Shown piece by piece: positions 15,877 to 25,112 of a DNA stretch of 34,449 bases (the stretch's first letter is position 1; every line of letters begins with the position of its first letter). Origin of the DNA: Oscillospiraceae bacterium (GTDB taxonomy: Bacteria; Bacillota; Clostridia; Oscillospirales; Oscillospiraceae). Position numbers and translations under genes: made by a program. The stretch covers positions 1 through 34,449 of the forward strand of contig JAGBBD010000058.1 in assembly GCA_017938625.1 (NCBI GenBank), given 5' to 3'. Under the pieces are notes generated by a model, which was given only the letters and a program-made list of their open reading frames with translations, did not search any database and was not told the origin of the DNA.

Positions 15877-15906
15877 AAGCAGACCGGTAAAAATACCGGT
15901 CTGCTT
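15877..15906 (-). terminator. Terminator of the NagB-like/C26 operon
   Basis: Perfect 13-pair stem AAGCAGACCGGTA / TACCGGTCTGCTT with loop AAAA, directly after the C26 hydrolase stop on the minus strand. On the plus strand it also carries a T-run. Confidence 0.85.
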
Positions 15907-15908
15907 TT

Positions 15909-16568
15909 TTATCGACAGAGGCAGATAAAGTGATCAAATAAGGCTGCGCCGTCTGTCGTGTCACTGCGGCGGTGGTCGTAGGCCATCCGCTCCGGATGCC
16001 ATTGCACCGTAAGCACAGTAAGCGTTTTGTGCTCCATGGCTTCGATCACACCACTTTCCGACCATGCTGTGGGAAGCAGACCATCTCCCGGCAGAGCCAC
16101 GGCTTGGTGGTGCGCGCTGTTGACCAGGAAGACTTCTCCATAAAGTTCATGGAGCACAGAGCCTTTCTTACAGCAAACAGGGTGTACACGATCTTCCTCG
16201 CGATCATCTTGCGTATGAAAGGCTTTCTGTGAAGGGGAGATATCCTGCACCAATGTGCCGCCCAGAGCGACATTGATCACCTGATGCCCACGGCAGATGC
16301 CGAGAACCGGTTTTCCCAGTTTGAGATAAGCCCTGACCAGCGCCAGTTCCGCATCGTCGCGTTTGGGATCGATGCCCTGCGATGCGGTGTTTTCCTGTTT
16401 GTACAGTCTCGGATCTATATCCGCGCCGCCGCCCAGAATCAGCCCATCCAAGGTTACATCCGTTTTAGGCAGATAGAACGCATACGGTTCACCGCCTGCA
16501 TGGCGCACAGCGTTTTCATAATTGGCGCATTTGCCCTTGCTGCCGGAGATCAGAATCCGTGGTTTCAA
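15909..16568 (-). CDS. Peptidase C26 / gamma-glutamyl hydrolase-type glutamine amidotransferase-like protein
   Basis: 219-residue class I glutamine amidotransferase fold of the PuuD-like C26 family. Nucleophile Cys92 in LGICRGHQ, and the catalytic His191 and Glu193 in VQWHPERM; GGGADIDPRLY near residue 47 is the usual N-terminal mark. Known relatives hydrolyse gamma-glutamyl amides such as gamma-glutamyl-GABA. Start is a TTG at 16568, supported by GGGAGGTGG eight bases upstream; no ATG fits. It is the third gene after two NagB-like genes (29-base gap), a partnership I do not recognise. At 219 residues it is slightly shorter than typical PuuD (about 250). Confidence 0.85.
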   Translation of the reverse strand: MKPRILISGSKGKCANYENAVRHAGGEPYAFYLPKTDVTLDGLILGGGADIDPRLYKQENTASQGIDPKRDDAELALVRAYLKLGKPVLGICRGHQVINVALGGTLVQDISPSQKAFHTQDDREEDRVHPVCCKKGSVLHELYGEVFLVNSAHHQAVALPGDGLLPTAWSESGVIEAMEHKTLTVLTVQWHPERMAYDHRRSDTTDGAALFDHFICLCR

Positions 16569-16597
16569 AGCACCACCTCCCGAGGGAAGTATATGCT

Positions 16598-17533
16598 TTA
16601 GAATGCCACCAGATCCATGGGCGCGATGGGACGGGCCATGTCTTCACTGAGGTAGATGGTACCTTTGGTCAGCTGATATACGGAGGCAGGCAGATCTTTT
16701 GTTACAGGACCATAGATCTGCAGACGGGAGATCATGCGCTCCCAGCTGGAGTAACCGCCGCAGAATCCCAGTTCTTCCAGTTCCAGATGATCTTTGGCAT
16801 GGATCACATCCCAGGGACCGATGGAAACGGAGTAAGCGGGTGTGTGGTACACGTCGCCATCGCCAAAACCGCCGGAGTTCTGGGTGATGGTCAGACGGTG
16901 GTTATCCACAAAGCCTGCCTTGATATTCAAGAAATCTTCCAGATTGTCTGCTTTGAATTTCTTGGTCAGAGGATCGATGAAAGCAGTGTGACCGATCCAG
17001 CCGGTGGCGGAAATGATCAGGTCGGCACCGCCGTTGCCTTCTTCTGCGATCATATCGGAGTAGCGGCCGATATTCTCATTGGTGTAATAGTGGATTTGTT
17101 TCAGAGGCGGACGCAGATCCTCTCTCAGCTGTAGATAGAATTCGCGCAGGAAGTGACCGCCCAGACTGGGACCGTAGGTCACAGGGGCAACATTGCCGTC
17201 TTCATCTGCCCATTCATCCATGCAGAAGGCATGAAGATTTCTGGCAGATACATTGAAGAAATTGCACATGGCAGTAACAGGCTCATACATCTCATGCCAG
17301 GAATTGGGGAAGACGATGACGATCTTTTCATCATACTTATCCGAGCGCCAGATCCACTCAAACAGCTCACAGGCACAGGCGGAGCAGGGATGGGGCACGA
17401 CTTTGACGGTGTAACCGTTTTTGTTGGTAAACTCCAACTGGTCGCGGGGGATGTTGCGGCACATTTCCTGTACCAGCTTATCCTGTGTCGGCCACCACTT
17501 GGAGGGAGAGAAGTCAAATAAGGATCTGTTCAT
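16598..17533 (-). CDS. NagB-like sugar-phosphate isomerase/deaminase homologue 1
   Basis: 311-residue protein of the glucosamine-6-phosphate deaminase (NagB/RpiA-like) fold. Matches include AFCMDEWAD (MDEW at 105-108, like the MDEY carrying Asp72 of E. coli NagB), SATGWIGHTAFIDP (178-188, like the GxxDGHIAFNEP active-site loop) and YSVSIGPWDVIHAKD near 235 (like the T-x-G-x3-I-x-AK segment). His182 and Asp106 are kept, but the loop Asp (Asp141 in E. coli) is Ile180 and the Glu148 position is Asp187. So catalysis is possible but altered. About 45 residues longer than NagB, the extra being N-terminal. Start ATG has AGGAGGG upstream; only three bases separate it from the paralogue before it. Confidence 0.75.
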   Translation of the reverse strand: MNRSLFDFSPSKWWPTQDKLVQEMCRNIPRDQLEFTNKNGYTVKVVPHPCSACACELFEWIWRSDKYDEKIVIVFPNSWHEMYEPVTAMCNFFNVSARNLHAFCMDEWADEDGNVAPVTYGPSLGGHFLREFYLQLREDLRPPLKQIHYYTNENIGRYSDMIAEEGNGGADLIISATGWIGHTAFIDPLTKKFKADNLEDFLNIKAGFVDNHRLTITQNSGGFGDGDVYHTPAYSVSIGPWDVIHAKDHLELEELGFCGGYSSWERMISRLQIYGPVTKDLPASVYQLTKGTIYLSEDMARPIAPMDLVAF

Positions 17534-17536
17534 GGT

Positions 17537-18520
17537 TTAGCCCTCCTCTTTCTTTCTGATGGCTTCCAGTACATCGGCAAGCCACAGGTTGTCCAATTTG
17601 TAGGCACCGGGAGCTGCCACCTTTTCGGACATATAGCAGATACCGCGCATCGTGCGCAGGATGGAAGCGGGGTTTTCCGGGCAGATGGGGCCATAGAGCG
17701 CCATCTTGGCAGGATACTTCTGGTGACTGGGACTGCCGCCGCAGGCAGACAGATACTCCACATCTACACGATATTTAGCCTTGGCAATATCTCTCGGACC
17801 GATGGTGGCGGCACAGGGGGGGACATTGCCGATATCACCGGAGCAGCCGAACATACCGCGCAGAGATTCATGGGCGATAAACTCAGGCATAGGAGTGACC
17901 ACGCGGCTGCCCATGCTGAGAAGCTCTTCCATAGAATCTGCTTTGAACGTCTCTGCATCAATGGCGCCGATACCGCCGGACCAGCTCAAAGCCGTGTAGC
18001 AGATATCTGCGCCGCCTTCTGCATCGATCAGATCGGAGTAGTTGTCTGCATTTTCTTTGGTCCAGAAGTGGATCTGATCCATGGGCATCCGCAGCTCGGG
18101 ACGCAGCTTCTGATAGAAATAGCGCATGAAGTGACCGCTTCTGCTGTAGGGGCTTTCCCAGGGGGCAACATCGCCGTGCTCATTGGCGTACTCATACAGG
18201 AAGAATATGTGGACATTGCGGCAGGAAATATTGAACTTGTTCAGATTGCTGACCACACTGAGGAATACGGCATTTTCGGGGCTGGGCAGGATCACCACCA
18301 GCTTTTTATCTTCCTCGTGAGACATTTTGATGCGCTGATACAGATCGATGGCAAAGTAGTTATGCACATCAAACACGATTTTCAACTCAAACTCTGGGTT
18401 TTCAAAGCACGTTCCTTGATGCTCTGTGAAATTCATGAGTCCCACCTTGTCGATGGCTGCCTGATCACGGATAGGCAGCCACGGAGCGGGCGCAAACTCA
18501 AACTGGTGCAGAAATGCCAT
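17537..18520 (-). CDS. NagB-like protein homologue 2, active-site residues substituted
   Basis: 327-residue paralogue of the next gene. The two align well: GHFMRYFYQKLRPELRMP here against GHFLREFYLQLREDLRPP there, with QIHFWTKEN against QIHYYTNEN. The equivalent of MDEW is LYEY (108-111), so the catalytic Asp is Tyr109. The GHTAF segment is GGIGA, so the active His is Gly183. It therefore lacks the NagB catalytic residues and is more likely a non-catalytic or re-purposed partner, perhaps a heteromer subunit. First gene of the operon, with its own promoter and GGAGGAAT ribosome site. Family placement rests on similarity through its paralogue. Confidence 0.7.
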   Translation of the reverse strand: MAFLHQFEFAPAPWLPIRDQAAIDKVGLMNFTEHQGTCFENPEFELKIVFDVHNYFAIDLYQRIKMSHEEDKKLVVILPSPENAVFLSVVSNLNKFNISCRNVHIFFLYEYANEHGDVAPWESPYSRSGHFMRYFYQKLRPELRMPMDQIHFWTKENADNYSDLIDAEGGADICYTALSWSGGIGAIDAETFKADSMEELLSMGSRVVTPMPEFIAHESLRGMFGCSGDIGNVPPCAATIGPRDIAKAKYRVDVEYLSACGGSPSHQKYPAKMALYGPICPENPASILRTMRGICYMSEKVAAPGAYKLDNLWLADVLEAIRKKEEG

Positions 18521-18555
18521 GGTTTGATTCCTCCTAAAGTAGATTGGATGCCATT

Positions 18556-18584
18556 ATCATAGCTGCATTTTGAAAAAGGTGAAA
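18556..18584 (-). promoter_or_regulatory. Promoter of the NagB-like operon
   Basis: On the minus strand TTTCAC (18579-18584), 17 bases, TATGAT (18556-18561). Just upstream are the 10-base palindrome CGCATATGCG (18596-18605) and a direct repeat CTGTCGCA flanking it, a possible regulator site. Confidence 0.5.
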
Positions 18585-18639
18585 TACAAAACTGTCGCAT
18601 ATGCGTTCGATTCTGTCGCACGGAATAAATAAAAAAAGA

Positions 18640-18670
18640 AGAAAAGTGATGCTTCACACATCACTTTTCT
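18640..18670 (-). terminator. Terminator of the pyrophosphatase-radical SAM operon
   Basis: Stem AGAAAAGTGATG / CATCACTTTTCT with a seven-base loop; on the minus strand it is followed by a T-rich run. The radical SAM stop codon lies inside the stem. Confidence 0.85.
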
Positions 18671-19557
18671 GCGTATTCTCCCTGTTCGATCCCGGAGAGA
18701 ATGGTATTCATGGTGTTGAGTACCCGCTTCTTATCTCCGGACCACAAAGGTGCGATGAGATCTTTCTTTGCGCCGTCTCCGGTCAGGCGATGAATGACCA
18801 CCTCCGACGGCAGCACCTGCAGACATCTACCCACAAGGCGGCAGTATTCTTCCATTTCCAAAGTGCGGAACTTGCCTTCGGCATAGTCCTTCGCAAGATC
18901 TGTGCCTTTCAGCACATGGAGCAGCTGCAGTTTGATGCCGTCTGTGACCTTTCCCACATACTGCACGGTTTGGAGCATATCCGTTTCCGTCTCTCCGGGA
19001 AGCCCCAGAATCACATGGGTGATGACTGTGATACCCAAGGCTTTGAGCGCCCGGACAGCCTCATCATAGACCGAAAGAGGATATCCTCTTCGGATATATG
19101 CTGCCGTGCTTTCGTGGATGGTCTGCAACCCAAGCTCCACCCACACAGGCTTTTCCTTGTTGAGCCGGGCCAGAAGGGTCAGCACTTCCGGCGGCAGACA
19201 GTCCGGTCTTGTCGCAACAGAAAGGACTGCCACATCCGGATGAGAAATGGCTGTGCGGAACATGGGCTCCAGATAAGAAACGGGTGCGTAGGTGTTGGTA
19301 AAATTCTGAAAATAGGCGATGTATTTACCTTCTTTGATCTTGTCAGCCACACGGGCCTTAGCCTGTTCGATCTGGGCAAAGACGCTTTCTCCTGTCTGTG
19401 CAAACGTACCGGAGCCATCCTGCGAGCAGAAAATGCAGCCGCCTGTTCCGATCTTCCCGTCCCGGTTGGGGCAGCTCATGCCGCCGTCCAGCGCCAGCTT
19501 GTAGACCTTGCATCCAAATTCTTCGCGCAGATAGTCGGATAACTTGTTGTAAGCCAT
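18661..19557 (-). CDS. Radical SAM protein, YhcC/YtqA family
   Basis: 298-residue radical SAM protein of the YhcC-like group (TIGR01212). The 4Fe-4S/SAM cysteines are 29, 41 and 44 in CPNRDGKIGTGGCIFC, the wide spacing typical of this group rather than CxxxCxxC. Other family marks: the start YNKLSDYLREEFGCKVYKLALDG-like block, FQNFTNTYAP, WVELGLQTIHEST and THVILGLPGET. Precise reaction unknown; an RNA-modification role has been suggested for relatives. The ATG follows the pyrophosphatase stop with no intervening base, so the genes are co-transcribed. Length is normal. Confidence 0.92.
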   Translation of the reverse strand: MAYNKLSDYLREEFGCKVYKLALDGGMSCPNRDGKIGTGGCIFCSQDGSGTFAQTGESVFAQIEQAKARVADKIKEGKYIAYFQNFTNTYAPVSYLEPMFRTAISHPDVAVLSVATRPDCLPPEVLTLLARLNKEKPVWVELGLQTIHESTAAYIRRGYPLSVYDEAVRALKALGITVITHVILGLPGETETDMLQTVQYVGKVTDGIKLQLLHVLKGTDLAKDYAEGKFRTLEMEEYCRLVGRCLQVLPSEVVIHRLTGDGAKKDLIAPLWSGDKKRVLNTMNTILSGIEQGEYAEK

Positions 19558-21174
19558 TTAGCCCCACAGAGCGGTCAGCATGGGGATGACCTGCTTCTTT
19601 CTGGAGACCACACCGGGCAGGAAGCAGGCATGATCCTTCAGCTCTGCACCAAATGCCTGACGGATGATCTCCTCGTCACCGAGATACAGAAGATACGAGC
19701 CTTCTTTCAGAATGTCCGTCAGCATGAGGATCATCATGGAATATCCGCGGTCCTTCTTCAGCTGACGCATACCGCGCAGCAGACCCTCGCGGCGCACCAT
19801 GAGGTTTTCACTATCCACGCAAGTGACCTGGCTGACGCCCAGGGTATGCTCTGCAATGTGGAATTCCTTGAAGTCTGTGAGGATCAGTTCCTCAGCAGGC
19901 TTGGACAGGTTGGAGTTTTCAGAGAAGATGAACTGACCCAACTCGTCCAGCTGCACACCTGCAATACGCGCCATGCGCTCTGCCATGCGGCGGTCGCGAT
20001 CGGTGGCAGTGGGGGACTTGAAAATGACCGTATCGGAAATGATGGCGGCAGCCAGAAGACCTGCCAGCTTGGCAGAGGGCATCAAGCCCTTTTCCTGGTA
20101 CATACCTGCAATGATGGTGGCTGTGGAGCCGACCACTTCGTTGCGGAAGTAGATGGGGCCGCCTGTCTGGATATCTGCCAGACGATGATGGTCGATGATC
20201 TCCATGATCTCAGCCTGCTCCAGACCGGGCACAGACTGGGAGGCCTCGTTGTGATCCACCAGCACCACGCGCTTTCTTCTCGGACGCAGCAGATGGAAAC
20301 GGGACAGAGTACCGACGACCTTATCATTTTCATCCAGAATGGGATAGTTTCTGTGACGACTCTTGGACACGACCTCACGCACATCATCCATAAAATCATC
20401 CAAATGGAAGCATTCATAGTCGCTGGTGCGGCAGATACGATCCACAGGCGTTGCGTGGTAAATGAGTCTCGCAGTACGCACGGCGTCAAAGGGCGTGGAG
20501 ATGATGCAGGTCTTGGTGCTGCGGCTGCGCAGCTCATCGGGAAGCTCTGCCTGGCATACGATCAGACAGCTGACACCCATATCCAGCGCCTTTTCCGCCA
20601 TGTCCGGCTGATCGCCGCAAATGACGATGGCATTGGTATCCCGGAAGAGCAGATTGTCACGGCTCTGAGGCAGAGCGATGATCAACTCACCGGAAACGGT
20701 ATCTACCATGTTACCGTTTTCATTGAGGATCTGACCTTCCAGCACACTGAGCAGATTGAACACAGGGATGGATTCCACCTGTGCCTGCATGGCAACTTCC
20801 ATGTCGAAGTCGGCGATCTCCGTGGGAGAGATCATGCTGTACAGATGACCTGCCTCATCCGTCACAGGAATGGCGGGAATGTTGCGGTTGGACTGGAGCG
20901 CTTCCCATGCTCTGGAAATGGTCACGCCTGCGTTGAGAGCAGGGGGGACGTCATAATCCAGATCGCGCACCTGGGTGCGCATGGTATTGATACGTTCGGG
21001 GGGTTGAAAATCAAAACGTTCGAGAATACGCTGGGTCTCGTCGCTGATATGTCCCAGTCTTGCGGCGACAAATTCACGGTCGCCGAGAGAATTGCGAAGG
21101 GCAGCATACGCAATGGCAGACACAATACTGTCCGTGTCGGGATTGCGGTGTCCGGTTACATAGATTGGATCCAT
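19558..21174 (-). CDS. Manganese-dependent inorganic pyrophosphatase with CBS and DRTGG regulatory domains
   Basis: 538-residue family II pyrophosphatase. The DHH core opens with GHRNPDTDS (His9, Asp13, Asp15, the usual metal ligands) and resumes after a regulatory insert with LVDHNE and the DHH motif in IIDHHRLAD. A C-terminal DHHA2 domain follows. The insert (about residues 65-300) contains a CBS pair split by a DRTGG domain (ISTPFDAVRTARLI near 240), as in CBS-PPases that are inhibited by AMP/ADP and activated by ATP or diadenosine polyphosphates. It hydrolyses PPi to phosphate in the cytosol. Start ATG at 21174, eight bases after AAGGAGG; the GTG two codons earlier is too close to it. It is divergent from the M18 gene across a large dyad. 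Confidence 0.93.
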   Translation of the reverse strand: MDPIYVTGHRNPDTDSIVSAIAYAALRNSLGDREFVAARLGHISDETQRILERFDFQPPERINTMRTQVRDLDYDVPPALNAGVTISRAWEALQSNRNIPAIPVTDEAGHLYSMISPTEIADFDMEVAMQAQVESIPVFNLLSVLEGQILNENGNMVDTVSGELIIALPQSRDNLLFRDTNAIVICGDQPDMAEKALDMGVSCLIVCQAELPDELRSRSTKTCIISTPFDAVRTARLIYHATPVDRICRTSDYECFHLDDFMDDVREVVSKSRHRNYPILDENDKVVGTLSRFHLLRPRRKRVVLVDHNEASQSVPGLEQAEIMEIIDHHRLADIQTGGPIYFRNEVVGSTATIIAGMYQEKGLMPSAKLAGLLAAAIISDTVIFKSPTATDRDRRMAERMARIAGVQLDELGQFIFSENSNLSKPAEELILTDFKEFHIAEHTLGVSQVTCVDSENLMVRREGLLRGMRQLKKDRGYSMMILMLTDILKEGSYLLYLGDEEIIRQAFGAELKDHACFLPGVVSRKKQVIPMLTALWG

Positions 21175-21195
21175 TGGCACTTCCTCCTTTTGAAA

Positions 21196-21232
21196 TTAGT
21201 ATATCACAAATGGCAGAATTGTGATATACTAA
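21196..21232. promoter_or_regulatory. Symmetric divergent promoter/operator dyad
   Basis: Perfect inverted repeat of 14-base arms, TTAGTATATCACAA and TTGTGATATACTAA, with a nine-base spacer. Each arm holds a TATACT -10-like hexamer pointing outwards, one towards the pyrophosphatase gene and one towards the M18 aminopeptidase gene. It could be an operator, a pair of overlapping promoters, or both. Confidence 0.65.
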
Positions 21233-21256
21233 ATGGTGAAATTTTGGAAAGTAGGG

Positions 21257-22531
21257 ATGTTCATGGTCAACTCCATGCTGCATTTTATCAAGAAGAGCCC
21301 CACTTGCTTTCATGCGGTGCGCAATGTGGCGCAGACGCTGGAACAGAAGGGTTATGTAAACCTGACAGACGGTGGTGTGCCGGAAAAGGGCGGGAAGTAC
21401 TATGTGACGAAAAACGGCTCGTCCTTGATTGCGTTCCGTCTGCCGCAGGCAGAGCCTCACGGATTTATGACGGCTGCGTCCCATTCCGATTCTCCCTGTC
21501 TGCGCCTGCGTGATACTGCAGAACTGGCAGCCTCCTATGTACGTCTGTCTTCCGAGCGTTACGGCGGACTGATCCATGCTTCGTGGATCGACAGACCCTT
21601 GAGTATTGCCGGACGAGTTCTGGTGGACGCAGACGATCGAGTGGAGAGCAGACTGGTGGACTTTGAAAAGGACATGGTTTTGATCCCCAATGTGGCGATC
21701 CATCTGAACAGAGAGATGAACAGCGGCGTCAAGTATGATCCTTCTTCCGACCTTGTTCCGCTCTATGGTCTTGGCAGTGCCAAGGGCAGCTTCCGTAAGG
21801 AACTGGCGGCGCTGGCAGGCTGCGAGGAAGAGCAGCTGCTTGCCACAGATCTGTATGTTTATAACAACCAACCGGGTACAGTGTGGGGGGCAGAAGATGC
21901 TTTCGTATCGTCTCCCAGACTGGACGACCTTGCCTGTGTCTATACGTCGTTGCAGGCGTTCCTGCTTGCAAAGGAAGCAGCATCCGTTCCTGTCCTTGCT
22001 ATTTTTGACAATGAAGAGATCGGCTCTGAAACAAAGCAGGGCGCAGGCTCTACCTTCCTTGCCGATACCATGCAGGAGATCTGCAGCGCTCTGGGGCTGG
22101 AGCTTTCCCGGATGCTGCGGCAGAGCTTTATGCTATCGTGTGACAATGGTCACGGTCTGCACCCCAACCATCCAGAACTGGCTGACCGTACGGAAGCACC
22201 TATGCTTGGCAGCGGTGTGATCATCAAGCATTCTCCACGCTATGCCACAGACGGTGTTGCCACGGCGGTGTTCTCTCAGATCTGCAAAAAGGCAGGGGTG
22301 CCGCTGCAGCATTATTCCAACCGCCCCGACCAGGCGGGCGGTGCCACCCTTGGGAACATTGCCAATACCAAAACAGGGATGCTCACAGCAGATATCGGTA
22401 TGGCGCAGCTTGCCATGCACTCCAGCTTTGAGACGGCAGCTGCAGCCGATACGGCATATATGATCCGTGCAGTGCAGGCTGTGTATGAAACAGCGCTCAC
22501 TGTCAAGGGCGATACAGTCACAATGGGGTGA
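21257..22531 (+). CDS. M18 family aminopeptidase
   Basis: 424-residue cytosolic zinc aminopeptidase (aspartyl aminopeptidase-like). The start [14 protein letters not shown] is characteristic. Metal and catalytic regions are SHSDSP, the Asp-containing YNNQPG...SSPRLDDL block, [18 protein letters not shown] and the C-terminal MHSSFETA. It removes N-terminal, often acidic, residues from peptides. Start chosen at ATG 21257 with GGAAAG five bases upstream; ATGs at 21233, 21263 and 21275 are alternatives, and the N-terminus is the only uncertain part. Probably heads an operon with glpK and the deacetylase, and is expressed from the divergent dyad region. Confidence 0.9.
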   Translation: MFMVNSMLHFIKKSPTCFHAVRNVAQTLEQKGYVNLTDGGVPEKGGKYYVTKNGSSLIAFRLPQAEPHGFMTAASHSDSPCLRLRDTAELAASYVRLSSERYGGLIHASWIDRPLSIAGRVLVDADDRVESRLVDFEKDMVLIPNVAIHLNREMNSGVKYDPSSDLVPLYGLGSAKGSFRKELAALAGCEEEQLLATDLYVYNNQPGTVWGAEDAFVSSPRLDDLACVYTSLQAFLLAKEAASVPVLAIFDNEEIGSETKQGAGSTFLADTMQEICSALGLELSRMLRQSFMLSCDNGHGLHPNHPELADRTEAPMLGSGVIIKHSPRYATDGVATAVFSQICKKAGVPLQHYSNRPDQAGGATLGNIANTKTGMLTADIGMAQLAMHSSFETAAAADTAYMIRAVQAVYETALTVKGDTVTMG

Positions 22532-22535
22532 TGAT

Positions 22536-24029
22536 ATGGAAAAACTGATCATGGCGCTGGATGCCGGAACTACCAGTAACCGCTGCATTTTGTTTGACAA
22601 AAAGGGGACGATTCGCGCTATGGCGCAGCGGGAGTTTACCCAGATCTTCCCCAAGCCGGGCTGGGTAGAGCACGATCCCACAGAGATCTGGTCTACCATG
22701 CTAGGTACAGCGGTGGAAGCCATGAGCAAGGTTGGTGCCAAAGCAGATGATATTGCTGCCATCGGTATCACCAACCAGCGGGAAACTGCCATCGTATGGG
22801 ATCGTGATACGGGGGTCCCCGTGCACAACGCCATTGTCTGGCAGTGCCGCCGTACTGCAGAATACTGTGATACGCTGAAAGAAAAAGGGCTGACCGGGAT
22901 CATTCGGGAAAAGACCGGTCTTGTGGTGGATGCCTATTTTTCTGCCACCAAGATCCGATGGATCCTGGAACATGTTCCCGGAGCGAGAGAGAAAGCCGAG
23001 TGTGGACAGCTTTTGTTCGGCACGGTGGAAACGTGGCTGATCTGGAAGCTGACCGGGGGCAGAGTCCATGTGACGGACTACTCCAATGCATCCCGCACCA
23101 TGCTGTATAATATCAAAGAACTGAAATGGGATGAAGAGATCCTGTCTTTGATGGAGATCCCTGCGTCCATGCTGCCGCAGGTGAGACCTTCTTCCTGCAT
23201 CTACGGCTACACAGATCCTGCCCTTCTTGGTGGTGCCATCGCCATTGCAGGTGCGGCAGGCGATCAGCAGTCTGCGCTGTTTGGGCAGGTCTGTTTCCGT
23301 CCGGGTGAAGCGAAGAATACTTATGGTACCGGCTGCTTTATGCTGATGAACACAGGAGAAACACCTGTGTTTTCCGATAATGGTCTTGTGACCACCATTG
23401 CGTGGGGAATGGACGGCAAAGTGACCTATGCTCTGGAGGGGTCTGTATTCTCAGCAGGCTCTGCTGTGCAATGGCTGCGTGATGAGATGCAGATGATCTC
23501 CTCAGCGGCAGAAAGCCGTGAGGTTGCCGAAAGAGTAGCGGATACCAACGGCTGCTATTTTGTGCCTGCCTTTACAGGGCTTGGCGCACCTTATTGGGAT
23601 CCCTATGCCAGGGGCGCTCTGGTCGGTGTGACCCGCGGTGTGGGACGCAGCCATGTGGTCAGGGCGGTGCTGGAGAGCATTGCTTATCAGGCGGCGGAAG
23701 TGCTGCAGGCAATGAATGAGGCAGCTCGTATCCCGCTTTCCGCTTTGGACGTGGATGGCGGTGCATCTGCCAACGATCTGCTCATGCAGATGCAGGCTGA
23801 CTTGATGGGTGCACCTGTGCGGCGGCCTGCCAATGTGGAAACAACGGCGTTGGGTGCTGCGTATCTGGCAGGACTTGCTGTGGGCTATTGGAAAGACCGT
23901 GAGGAAGTGCGCAAAAACCGCTCGGTGGAGCGGGAGTTTTATCCTGCTATCGATGCACAGCAGCGGCAGGAAAAACTACGCGGCTGGAAAAAGGCAGTCA
24001 AAGCTGCCGGAGGCTGGGCAAAAGATTAA
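22536..24029 (+). CDS. glpK: Glycerol kinase
   Basis: 497-residue FGGY kinase that phosphorylates glycerol to glycerol-3-phosphate. Clear family marks: [16 protein letters not shown] at the N-terminus, [50 protein letters not shown], and the C-terminal [19 protein letters not shown]. Length is as expected. Start at 22536 follows the M18 stop by four bases (GGGGTGAT upstream). No glpF, glpD or regulator lies nearby, so uptake must be encoded elsewhere. The gap to the next gene is 18 bases. Confidence 0.96.
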   Translation: MEKLIMALDAGTTSNRCILFDKKGTIRAMAQREFTQIFPKPGWVEHDPTEIWSTMLGTAVEAMSKVGAKADDIAAIGITNQRETAIVWDRDTGVPVHNAIVWQCRRTAEYCDTLKEKGLTGIIREKTGLVVDAYFSATKIRWILEHVPGAREKAECGQLLFGTVETWLIWKLTGGRVHVTDYSNASRTMLYNIKELKWDEEILSLMEIPASMLPQVRPSSCIYGYTDPALLGGAIAIAGAAGDQQSALFGQVCFRPGEAKNTYGTGCFMLMNTGETPVFSDNGLVTTIAWGMDGKVTYALEGSVFSAGSAVQWLRDEMQMISSAAESREVAERVADTNGCYFVPAFTGLGAPYWDPYARGALVGVTRGVGRSHVVRAVLESIAYQAAEVLQAMNEAARIPLSALDVDGGASANDLLMQMQADLMGAPVRRPANVETTALGAAYLAGLAVGYWKDREEVRKNRSVEREFYPAIDAQQRQEKLRGWKKAVKAAGGWAKD

Positions 24030-24047
24030 AAGCGAAAAGAGATAGAC

Positions 24048-25109
24048 ATGAAGTTTTGGAAATTGGGCATCATTGCCCTGTGTTTGACCTGTCTGACTGC
24101 CTGCGGAAAGGCACAGGAGCCGGTATTGGAACTGGAGCAGAGCATCACAAAGGAGCTGCCGCAGACGCAGCAGGAAGAAGCGCTGCAGGAGGAAATGCCT
24201 GCCGCGGAGTTTACCTTCCTTGTTGGCTCTCAGCCCTTTGACGGCGGCTGCTTGGAGATCGGCGGAAAGCATTTTGCGGAGAAAGAATCGCTTGAGAAGA
24301 TCCCGGAGCTCAACGGCAAAAGCTCCATCACCTTATACCGTGGCGGCAAGGAATATGTGGAACTGGGTGAACTGTGCAGAACTTCGGACTGTGAGGTGCT
24401 CATGGACGAGGAGCGAGGTGTCTACATTCTTCCTCGTGAACAGCATTGGCAGATCCCGGAGGGCTATGAAGTCCCTGTGCTCATGTACCACGGTGTCAGC
24501 GATGATCTGTGGGGGATGACAGAGCTGTTCGTCAGACCAAGCGTTATGGAGGCGCAGATCCAATACCTTTTGGATAACGGCTATACTCCCATATGGTTTG
24601 AGGATCTGCCCAATGTGGATAAGATCGAAAAACCGGTGATTCTGACTTACGATGACGGTTACATGGATAACTATCTGGAGTTGTTCCCCATTTTGCAGAA
24701 ATACAATGTCAAAGCCACCATTTTTGTGGTGACAGGTACTATCGACTATAATCCCAGAAGTCTGACCACGGAGCAGATCAGAGAAATGTCGGATTCCGGT
24801 CTGGTGTCTATTCAGAGCCACACAGTCAGCCACGGGTACCTTAATGCGCAGACACCGGAAGAGCAGAAATATGAGCTGACCAAGTCCAAGGTGGATCTGG
24901 CTGCCATTACAGGCAAAGATCCCTGTGTGATCTGTTATCCTTCCGGGAGATTCAATGACACCACGTTGGAGCTGGCAAAGCAGTATTATGCCATGGGCAT
25001 CAACATGGATGGATTGTTGTATGTGACGGGAGAGGATCCCTATATGGTGGACAGGTTTTATATCCGTCGGCAGGACAGCGTGGGAACGATCGCAAGTTAT
25101 ATACAATGA
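24048..25109 (+). CDS. Polysaccharide deacetylase lipoprotein (NodB domain)
   Basis: 353 residues. The signal peptide ends in lipobox CLTACG (Cys19), so it is an outer-face lipoprotein. Residues 20-60 are a Glu/Gln-rich linker; 60-130 form a small domain (ITLYRGGKEYVELGELC) resembling copper-amine-oxidase-type stalk repeats. The NodB homology domain occupies about 140-353: TYDDGY (200-205) carries the catalytic and metal Asp residues, SHTVSH supplies metal ligands His258 and His262, and YPSGRF follows. Such enzymes de-N-acetylate peptidoglycan or other surface glycans. Last gene of the M18-glpK run; no clear hairpin follows. Confidence 0.9.
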   Translation: MKFWKLGIIALCLTCLTACGKAQEPVLELEQSITKELPQTQQEEALQEEMPAAEFTFLVGSQPFDGGCLEIGGKHFAEKESLEKIPELNGKSSITLYRGGKEYVELGELCRTSDCEVLMDEERGVYILPREQHWQIPEGYEVPVLMYHGVSDDLWGMTELFVRPSVMEAQIQYLLDNGYTPIWFEDLPNVDKIEKPVILTYDDGYMDNYLELFPILQKYNVKATIFVVTGTIDYNPRSLTTEQIREMSDSGLVSIQSHTVSHGYLNAQTPEEQKYELTKSKVDLAAITGKDPCVICYPSGRFNDTTLELAKQYYAMGINMDGLLYVTGEDPYMVDRFYIRRQDSVGTIASYIQ

Positions 25110-25112
25110 TTT

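Noticed and set aside
19630-21513. 627-codon plus-strand open frame
   Set aside because: Antisense to the CBS pyrophosphatase, whose domains and motifs are unmistakable; the frame has no recognisable family and runs through the divergent promoter dyad into the M18 gene.
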